Positions 58,422 to 64,000 of a stretch of 64,000 bases of DNA are shown here, piece by piece. Both the position numbers and the translations under genes were made by a program. The notes beneath the pieces were generated by a model that did not search any database, was not told the origin of the DNA, and worked only from the letters and a program-made list of their open reading frames with translations. This DNA comes from Pseudomonas lini (GTDB lineage Bacteria > Pseudomonadota > Gammaproteobacteria > Pseudomonadales > Pseudomonadaceae), in assembly GCF_001042905.1 (NCBI RefSeq), contig NZ_JYLB01000006.1:124001-188000 (forward strand). The letters are read 5' to 3'. Within the stretch, counting starts at the first letter, position 1; each line of letters begins with the position of its first letter.

Positions 58422-59090
58422 TTACTCGTCGTTTTCGTGGGTCAGTTCCAGTACGCGGTCGACCAGTTTGTTGATGCCGGAAGCGGCCTCGCTGATCGAT
58501 TGCGCCAGCATGTACGCCGGAGTGCTCACCAATTTGCGCGCCTTGTCTTCGACGATGTCGGTCACTGCGCACTCGGCATGGGTGGCGCCCATCTTGTTCA
58601 TCGCGGCGGCGGTATCGGCATCGTTGCCGATGGTGCAGGTCACACCCGGGCCGTAGATTTTTGCGGCCAGGGCCGGCGAGATGCAGATCAGCCCCACCGG
58701 TTTGCCGGCTTCGGCGAACGCTTCGGTCAACGCCAGGACGTCAGGCTGAACGCTGCATCCGGCACCTTCGACGGCAAAGCTCGACAGGTTTTTAGCCGAC
58801 CCGAATCCGCCAGGAACGATCAGCGCATCGAAGTCTTCGACGCTGGCTTCACGGATGTCCTTGATATTGCCCCGGGCGATCCGCGCCGATTCCACCAGCA
58901 CGTTGCGCGCCTCGGGCATTTCTTCGCCGGTCAGGTGGTTGATCACATGCAATTGCGCGATATCGGGTGCGAAACACTGCACCTGGGCACCGCGCTGGTC
59001 CAGCCGCAGCAGGGTGATCACGCTTTCGTGGATCTCGGCTCCGTCGTACACGCCGCAACCGGAAAGGATCACTGCAATTTTTTTGCTCAT
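58422..59090 (-). CDS. elbB: Glyoxalase ElbB (DJ-1/PfpI superfamily)
   Basis: A 222-residue protein of the DJ-1/PfpI superfamily. The family start KKIAVILSGCGVYDGAEIHE, the nucleophile elbow region DFDALIVPGGFGSAKNLSSF and CTIGNDADTAAAMNKMGA match ElbB (formerly SCRP-27A), which has weak glyoxalase III activity and was linked to isoprenoid synthesis. The true function is uncertain. It is divergent from the sterol-desaturase-type gene. Confidence 0.9.
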   Translation of the reverse strand: MSKKIAVILSGCGVYDGAEIHESVITLLRLDQRGAQVQCFAPDIAQLHVINHLTGEEMPEARNVLVESARIARGNIKDIREASVEDFDALIVPGGFGSAKNLSSFAVEGAGCSVQPDVLALTEAFAEAGKPVGLICISPALAAKIYGPGVTCTIGNDADTAAAMNKMGATHAECAVTDIVEDKARKLVSTPAYMLAQSISEAASGINKLVDRVLELTHENDE

Positions 59091-59204
59091 GGGCTTTTCT
59101 CCAGATTCATGGCGTTAAATGTCCACTAATTTGTCACTCGTTGCCATAGGGTTAATTCACGGCTACACCTAATCTCTGCTGAACAATTCTGATCAGGGCG
59201 CGTC

Positions 59205-60440
59205 ATGGACTTCATTCTGTATGCGGTGCCATTTTTCTTTGTGCTGATTGCGGTCGAGTTGCTGGCCGACCGTTGGCGCGGGGTGAGCAATTACCGCGTG
59301 GCAGACGCGATCAACAGCGTCAGTACTGGCGTGCTGTCGACCACCACGGGCTTGTTGACCAAAGGGGTCGGCCTGGTGACTTATGCCTTTGCCCTGAAGC
59401 ATCTGGCCGTGATTGAGCTGTCGGCCGACAGCGTCTGGGTCTGGGTGTTTGCCTTTGTCTTCTACGACTTCTGCTACTACTGGCTGCACCGCATGGGCCA
59501 CGAGCGCAACATCCTCTGGGCCGCCCACTCGGTGCATCACCAGAGCGAGGATTACAACCTCTCCACGGCCTTGCGCCAGACCAGCACCGGTTTTCTGCTC
59601 AGCTGGATTTTCTACCTGCCCATGGCCATGCTCGGCGTGCCGCTGCTGGTGTTTGTCAGCGTCGCGGCGCTGAATCTGCTGTATCAATTCTGGGTGCATA
59701 CCCGGCACATTCCCAAGCTCGGCTGGTTCGAATGGTTCTTCGTCACGCCGTCCAATCATCGGGCTCACCATGCACAGAACGCTCTTTACATGGATCGCAA
59801 CTACGGCGGGGTGTTCATTATTTGGGACCGTCTGTTCGGCTCGTTCCAGGAAGAGGACGACAACGAACCGGTGATTTTCGGCGTGACCACACCGCTGGCG
59901 AGCTGGAATCCGTTGTGGGCGAACGTGCAGTTCTATGTGCAGCTGTGGGATGACGCCCGGCGCGCCGAAAGCAGGTGGGACAAACTGCGAATCTGGTTCA
60001 TGCGCACCGGTTGGCGGCCGGCGGATGTGGCGGCCAAATACCCGATGAACAAACCGGACCTGAGCCAGTTCCGCAAATTCGAGGTGCCGCTGGATGGGCG
60101 CCAACAGTGGTATGTGGCGCTGCAATTTTGCGTCTACATCGCCTTGGGCAGTTACTTGATGAATCTGGAGCAGAGCCTGCCGACGTCGGCCCTGGTGTTG
60201 GGCTGGGGGGCTGTGGGATGGGGGCTGTTTGTGTTGGGCGCGGCCCTGGAAAATCGCCCGCAGGCATTGAAGCTGGAGCTGTTGCGGCTGGCGTCGAACC
60301 TGCCGCTGGTGTGGCTGGCGCCGATGGTCGGGCTATGGCCGGGCAGCGCGGTGGGCTGGGTGGGGCTGCTCAGTTACAGCCTGCTCAGCGGAATCGGTCT
60401 CTACTGTTGTAGAAACCGCTTCACTCGATGGGCGTCGTAG
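59205..60440 (+). CDS. Sterol desaturase / fatty acid hydroxylase family membrane protein
   Basis: A 411-residue membrane protein of the di-iron fatty acid hydroxylase superfamily. Histidine boxes are HRMGHER near residue 97, HSVHHQSEDYN near 109, HTRH near 165 and NHRAHHAQNALYMDRNYGGV near 185. Six or more membrane helices surround them, and an extra C-terminal hydrophobic block (about 300-400) contains more helices. It would hydroxylate or desaturate a lipid; the substrate is unknown. Its 3' end overlaps the convergent dedA-type gene by 20 bp. Confidence 0.85.
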   Translation: MDFILYAVPFFFVLIAVELLADRWRGVSNYRVADAINSVSTGVLSTTTGLLTKGVGLVTYAFALKHLAVIELSADSVWVWVFAFVFYDFCYYWLHRMGHERNILWAAHSVHHQSEDYNLSTALRQTSTGFLLSWIFYLPMAMLGVPLLVFVSVAALNLLYQFWVHTRHIPKLGWFEWFFVTPSNHRAHHAQNALYMDRNYGGVFIIWDRLFGSFQEEDDNEPVIFGVTTPLASWNPLWANVQFYVQLWDDARRAESRWDKLRIWFMRTGWRPADVAAKYPMNKPDLSQFRKFEVPLDGRQQWYVALQFCVYIALGSYLMNLEQSLPTSALVLGWGAVGWGLFVLGAALENRPQALKLELLRLASNLPLVWLAPMVGLWPGSAVGWVGLLSYSLLSGIGLYCCRNRFTRWAS

Positions 60441-61053
60441 GTTCGCTGGACTTGGCCTGTTCGGCTTTCAACGCTTGCTCGTCGGCATAGATCTTCTTAG
60501 CCAGACGGGCATTCTTGAAGCGCCGCCGCAGCCACAGGCCAAAGCCCAGTACCAGCAGGGCGCCCAGCACCCACAGCTCGTACTTCTTGATACTGCCAAG
60601 CATGCCTTCGAGTACCGCGCCGAAGTGATAAGAGGCTGCGGCCAGCGCGGTGGCCCAGATCGCTGCGCCAATGCCGTTGAGTAGCAGGTAACGTCCCGGC
60701 GGATAGCCCGACAGACCGATCGCCACCGGCATTACGGTGCGCAACCCATAGACAAAACGGAAGCTCAGCACCCAGATGTCCGGGTGCTTGCGAATATGTT
60801 CCAGCGCCCGATCACCCATCAGTTGCCAGCGCGGTTTGCGGGCCAGCAATTTGCGCCCGTGCTTGCGCCCCAAGAAGTACCACAGCTGATCGCCGGCATA
60901 GCTGCCGAAGAACGCCACGACCACCACCAGGTTGATGTCCATGTATCCGCGGAACGCAAGGAAGCCCGCGAGCACGAGAATGGTTTCGCCTTCGAAAAAC
61001 GTGCCGAGAAAAAGGGCAAAATAGCCGAAGTCATGCAGAAATTGTTGGAGCAT
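60421..61053 (-). CDS. DedA family membrane protein
   Basis: A 210-residue inner-membrane protein of the DedA/VTT superfamily. Marks are the acidic ETILVLAGFLAFRG near residues 23-36, GSYAGDQLWYFLGRKHGRKL at 50-69, and the essential arginines in FVYGLRTVMPVAIGLSG. DedA proteins act as undecaprenyl phosphate or phospholipid flippases. The last 20 bp overlap the 3' end of the convergent hydroxylase gene, so both transcripts carry a short antisense end. Confidence 0.9.
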   Translation of the reverse strand: MLQQFLHDFGYFALFLGTFFEGETILVLAGFLAFRGYMDINLVVVVAFFGSYAGDQLWYFLGRKHGRKLLARKPRWQLMGDRALEHIRKHPDIWVLSFRFVYGLRTVMPVAIGLSGYPPGRYLLLNGIGAAIWATALAAASYHFGAVLEGMLGSIKKYELWVLGALLVLGFGLWLRRRFKNARLAKKIYADEQALKAEQAKSSEPTTPIE

Positions 61054-61260
61054 TGTCTGGGTGCTGGCGAAATGAACGCGCAGCCTAACCCTTCGTGCAC
61101 ATTCATGAAAGTGTCCAAATGTGTCTCGACGTGAACATTTCCTACAAGGACAATGGAATGCGGCTACGTGTCACAGGGTGCACACAACTGTCATGTGTTC
61201 GTCATAATGGCCGCTTATAACTGTCACGCTCGCCCGTCTGCGCGGGCTCAGGAGTCTGCC

Positions 61261-62274
61261 GTGAGCTTTACCCCCGCCAACCGTTTGTTTCCTGCAACCC
61301 GCCTGCGTCGCAACCGTCGTGATGATTTCTCGCGCCGACTGGTCCGTGAAAACGTGTTGACCGTCGACGACCTGATCTTGCCGGTGTTCGTGCTGGACGG
61401 TGAAAACCGTCGCGAAGCGGTGGCCTCGATGCCGGGCGTCGAACGCCTGACCATCGATTTGTTGCTTGAAGAAGCGGCCAAGTGGGTCGAGCTTGGGATT
61501 CCTGCGTTGGCACTGTTCCCGGTGACACCACCAGAGCTTAAATCCCTGGACGCCGCTGAAGCCTGGAACCCCGACGGCATCGCTCAGCGCGCTACCCGAG
61601 CTCTGCGTGATCGATTCCCGGAGTTGGGTGTGATCACCGACGTCGCCCTGGACCCGTTCACCACCCACGGTCAGGACGGCATTCTCGACGAAGAAGGCTA
61701 CGTGCAGAACGACATTACCGTCGACGCACTGGTTAAACAGGCCCTGTCCCACGCCGAAGCCGGCGCTCAGGTGGTGGCCCCGTCGGACATGATGGACGGG
61801 CGCATCCAGGCGATCCGCGAAGGGCTGGAGCTGGCCGATCACGTCAACGTGCGGATCATGGCTTACTCGGCCAAATACGCCAGCGCCTATTACGGCCCGT
61901 TCCGCGATGCGGTGGGGTCGGCGCTGAACCTGGGCAAGGCCAACAAGGCCTCCTATCAGATGGACCCGGCCAACAGCAACGAAGCTCTGCACGAAGTGGC
62001 AGCGGACTTGTCAGAAGGCGCGGACATGGTCATGGTCAAGCCAGGCATGCCGTATCTGGATATCCTTTACCGGGTCAAAGAAGAATTCAAAGTGCCGACC
62101 TTTGTTTATCAGGTCAGCGGCGAATACGCCATGCACATGGCAGCGATCCAGAATGGCTGGTTGAGCGAAGGGGTTATCCTCGAATCCCTGACCGCTTTTA
62201 AACGTGCAGGCGCTGATGGCATCCTGACTTACTTTGCCGTCCGCGCTGCTCAATTGTTACGAGAGCAAAAATAG
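61261..62274 (+). CDS. hemB: Delta-aminolevulinic acid dehydratase (porphobilinogen synthase)
   Basis: A 337-residue enzyme that joins two 5-aminolevulinate molecules to porphobilinogen, the substrate of HemC at 39.2 kb. Schiff-base lysines are K205 (IMAYSAKYASAYYGPF) and K260 (MVMVKPGMPYLDI). The region DVALDPFTTHGQDG lacks the cysteine triad of zinc enzymes, so it is the magnesium-type form known from Pseudomonas. The start is GTG at 61261 with AGGAG six bases upstream and the family N-terminus; an in-frame upstream reading frame has no support. ppk follows after 18 bp. Confidence 0.96.
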   Translation: MSFTPANRLFPATRLRRNRRDDFSRRLVRENVLTVDDLILPVFVLDGENRREAVASMPGVERLTIDLLLEEAAKWVELGIPALALFPVTPPELKSLDAAEAWNPDGIAQRATRALRDRFPELGVITDVALDPFTTHGQDGILDEEGYVQNDITVDALVKQALSHAEAGAQVVAPSDMMDGRIQAIREGLELADHVNVRIMAYSAKYASAYYGPFRDAVGSALNLGKANKASYQMDPANSNEALHEVAADLSEGADMVMVKPGMPYLDILYRVKEEFKVPTFVYQVSGEYAMHMAAIQNGWLSEGVILESLTAFKRAGADGILTYFAVRAAQLLREQK

Positions 62275-62292
62275 CCCTCCCAGGAACATTCG

Positions 62293-64000
62293 ATGAATAC
62301 CGAAGGACTCACTGAAGTTGCCGTAAAAGACGCTCAACCTGTGGTGGAGCAAATCGCCGAAACCCCGCCGGAACTGGAGCCTGCTCCACCCGCGGTGGTG
62401 GCCGAGCCCGTTGTTGCGGCGCCAGCGATTGCCATTCCCGGCCTGGATGACAGCAGCCTGTACATCCATCGTGAGCTCTCGCAACTGCAGTTCAACATCC
62501 GCGTGCTGGAACAGGCGCTGGATGAGTCCTACCCATTGCTGGAGCGGCTGAAGTTTCTGCTGATTTTCTCCAGCAACCTGGACGAGTTCTTCGAGATTCG
62601 TGTAGCCGGCCTGAAGAAGCAGATCACCTTCGCCCGTGAACAGGCTGGCGCCGATGGCTTGCAACCGCACCAGGCTCTGGCCCGCATCAGTGAGCTGGTG
62701 CACGGTCACGTCGATCGTCAGTACGCAATCCTCAACGACATTCTGTTGCCGGAACTGGAAAAGCATCAGGTCCGCTTCATCCGTCGTCGCTACTGGACCA
62801 CCAAGCTCAAGACCTGGGTTCGTCGTTATTTCCGTGACGAGATTGCGCCGATCATCACCCCGATCGGCCTCGACCCGACGCACCCGTTTCCGTTGCTGGT
62901 GAACAAGAGCCTGAACTTCATCGTCGAGCTCGAGGGCATCGATGCCTTCGGTCGCGACTCCGGTCTGGCGATCATTCCGGCACCGCGTCTGCTGCCGCGA
63001 ATCATCAAAGTGCCGGAAGAAGTCGGTGGCCCGGGCGACAACTACGTGTTCCTGTCGTCGATGATCCATGCTCACGCCGATGACCTGTTCCAAGGCATGA
63101 AGGTCAAGGGTTGCTACCAGTTCCGCCTGACCCGAAACGCCGACCTTTCGGTCGACACCGAAGATGTAGAAGACCTGGCCCGCGCCCTGCGCGGCGAGTT
63201 GTTCTCCCGTCGCTACGGTGACGCGGTGCGGCTGGAAGTGGCCGACACCTGTCCGAAACACTTGTCCGATTACCTGCTCAAGCAGTTCAACCTGCACGAG
63301 ACCGAGCTGTATCAGGTCAACGGCCCGGTCAACCTGACCCGGTTGTTCAGCATCACCGGCCTGGACAGTCATCCGGAGCTGCAATACACGCCGTTCACCC
63401 CGCAGATCCCGAAACTGCTGCAAAACAGCGAGAACATTTTCAGCGTGATCAGCAAGCAGGACATCCTGCTGCTGCACCCGTTCGAGTCGTTCACCCCGGT
63501 GGTCGACTTGCTGCGCCAGGCGGCCAAGGATCCACACGTGTTGGCGGTTCGTCAGACGTTGTATCGCAGCGGCGCCAACTCCGAGATTGTCGATGCGCTG
63601 GTGGACGCTGCGCGTAACGGCAAGGAAGTGACGGCGGTAATCGAATTGCGCGCGCGGTTCGACGAAGAATCCAACCTGCAACTGGCCAGCCGTCTGCAAG
63701 CGGCCGGTGCGGTGGTGATTTACGGCGTGGTCGGCTTCAAGACCCACGCCAAGATGATGCTGATTTTGCGTCGCGAGGCTGGCGAGATTGTCCGCTACGC
63801 CCACTTGGGTACCGGCAACTACCACGCGGCCAACGCCCGTCTGTACACCGACTACAGCCTGCTGACCTCCGACGATGCCTTGTGCGAAGACGTCGGCAAA
63901 CTGTTCAGCCAGTTGATCGGCATGGGTAAAACCCTGCGCATGAAGAAACTGCTGCACGCACCGTTCACGTTGAAAAAGGGCATGCTCGACATGATTGCCC
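62293..64000 (+). CDS. ppk: Polyphosphate kinase 1 (C-terminal end missing)
   Basis: The frame is open from 62293 to the window end (569 codons), so roughly the last fifth is cut off. After a proline/alanine-rich leader of about 50 residues come SSLYIHRELSQLQFNIRVLE and SNLDEFFEIRVAGLK, typical of PPK1, then LLLHPFESFTPVVDLLRQA and VRQTLYRSGANSEIVDAL. FKTHAKMMLIL near residue 485 holds the phospho-acceptor histidine, and YAHLGTGNYH follows. PPK1 makes inorganic polyphosphate from ATP. It is 18 bp after hemB and likely co-transcribed; the leader before residue 50 is unusually long and low in complexity. Confidence 0.95.
   Translation, partial: MNTEGLTEVAVKDAQPVVEQIAETPPELEPAPPAVVAEPVVAAPAIAIPGLDDSSLYIHRELSQLQFNIRVLEQALDESYPLLERLKFLLIFSSNLDEFFEIRVAGLKKQITFAREQAGADGLQPHQALARISELVHGHVDRQYAILNDILLPELEKHQVRFIRRRYWTTKLKTWVRRYFRDEIAPIITPIGLDPTHPFPLLVNKSLNFIVELEGIDAFGRDSGLAIIPAPRLLPRIIKVPEEVGGPGDNYVFLSSMIHAHADDLFQGMKVKGCYQFRLTRNADLSVDTEDVEDLARALRGELFSRRYGDAVRLEVADTCPKHLSDYLLKQFNLHETELYQVNGPVNLTRLFSITGLDSHPELQYTPFTPQIPKLLQNSENIFSVISKQDILLLHPFESFTPVVDLLRQAAKDPHVLAVRQTLYRSGANSEIVDALVDAARNGKEVTAVIELRARFDEESNLQLASRLQAAGAVVIYGVVGFKTHAKMMLILRREAGEIVRYAHLGTGNYHAANARLYTDYSLLTSDDALCEDVGKLFSQLIGMGKTLRMKKLLHAPFTLKKGMLDMIA

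Noticed and set aside
62257..63957. A 566-residue minus-strand frame opposite ppk
   Set aside because: The plus strand carries clear PPK1 motifs over the whole stretch in one open frame to the window end.

Overview
The window is 64 kb of chromosome from a Pseudomonas of the fluorescens group. This rests on high GC, the protein sequences, the dense REP-type palindromes built on GAGCGGGCTTGCCCGCGA, and a gene order that follows the stretch I know from P. aeruginosa PAO1 between about PA5309 and PA5242: polyamine oxidase, lrp, dadA, dadX, pauR, cytochrome c5, xpt, rep, proE, MATE, comM, glnK-amtB, sutA, xerC, dapF-lysA-lptM, cyaY, rnk, cyaA, argH, algR, hemCD, algQ, algP, yheS, hemB, ppk. I saw no rRNA, tRNA, insertion sequence, CRISPR array or complete prophage. 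Both ends are cut: an FAD oxidoreductase on the left and ppk on the right.

Layout. 1-5.1 kb: amine and D-amino acid catabolism (FAD oxidoreductase, Lrp regulator, dadA-ridA-dadX, PauR). 5.2-10.5 kb: cytochrome c5, a CoA-transferase/hydrolase, xpt, rep. 10.7-17.2 kb: a GGDEF-EAL protein, a MATE pump, a LysR regulator and a chemoreceptor. 17.4-22.2 kb: a periplasmic aldose-epimerase-like protein, comM, then a small accessory patch (hypothetical ORF, orphan HigA-like protein, BRO-N/antirepressor-like gene with a C4-like antisense RNA leader), and ubiK. 22.3-25.4 kb: glnK-amtB behind a candidate NtrC/sigma-54 promoter, yjbQ, sutA. 25.6-30.2 kb: a minus-strand cluster lptM-lysA-dapF-DUF484-xerC-HAD. 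30.5-37.9 kb: cyaY, DUF1289, rnk, cyaA, small conserved proteins, a GST, argH.

37.9-43.3 kb holds algR and hemC-hemD-hemX-hemY. The sensor kinase gene algZ, expected between argH and algR, is reduced to a short in-frame relic that lacks the histidine and ATP-binding boxes. 43.5-50.7 kb: dsbB, algQ, an FKBP isomerase, algP with a very long Lys-Pro-Ala-Ala tail, an ABC-F ATPase coupled to a small MscS-like protein, and a LysE exporter. 50.9-55.7 kb is a five-gene minus-strand envelope cluster: two paralogous COG3014 lipoproteins, a YcfL-like lipoprotein, an LpoB-like lipoprotein and a secreted CsgG-like protein, with two good sigma-70-type promoters. This is my best candidate for an undescribed system. 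55.8-64 kb: a cytochrome c-FTR1 fusion, yaiI, elbB, a sterol-desaturase-type hydroxylase, a DedA protein, hemB and ppk.

REP-type and other palindromes sit in most gene-to-gene gaps, several of them starting within a few bases of a stop codon, where they probably help to end transcripts. All assignments are from reading the sequence and family knowledge; no search was run.
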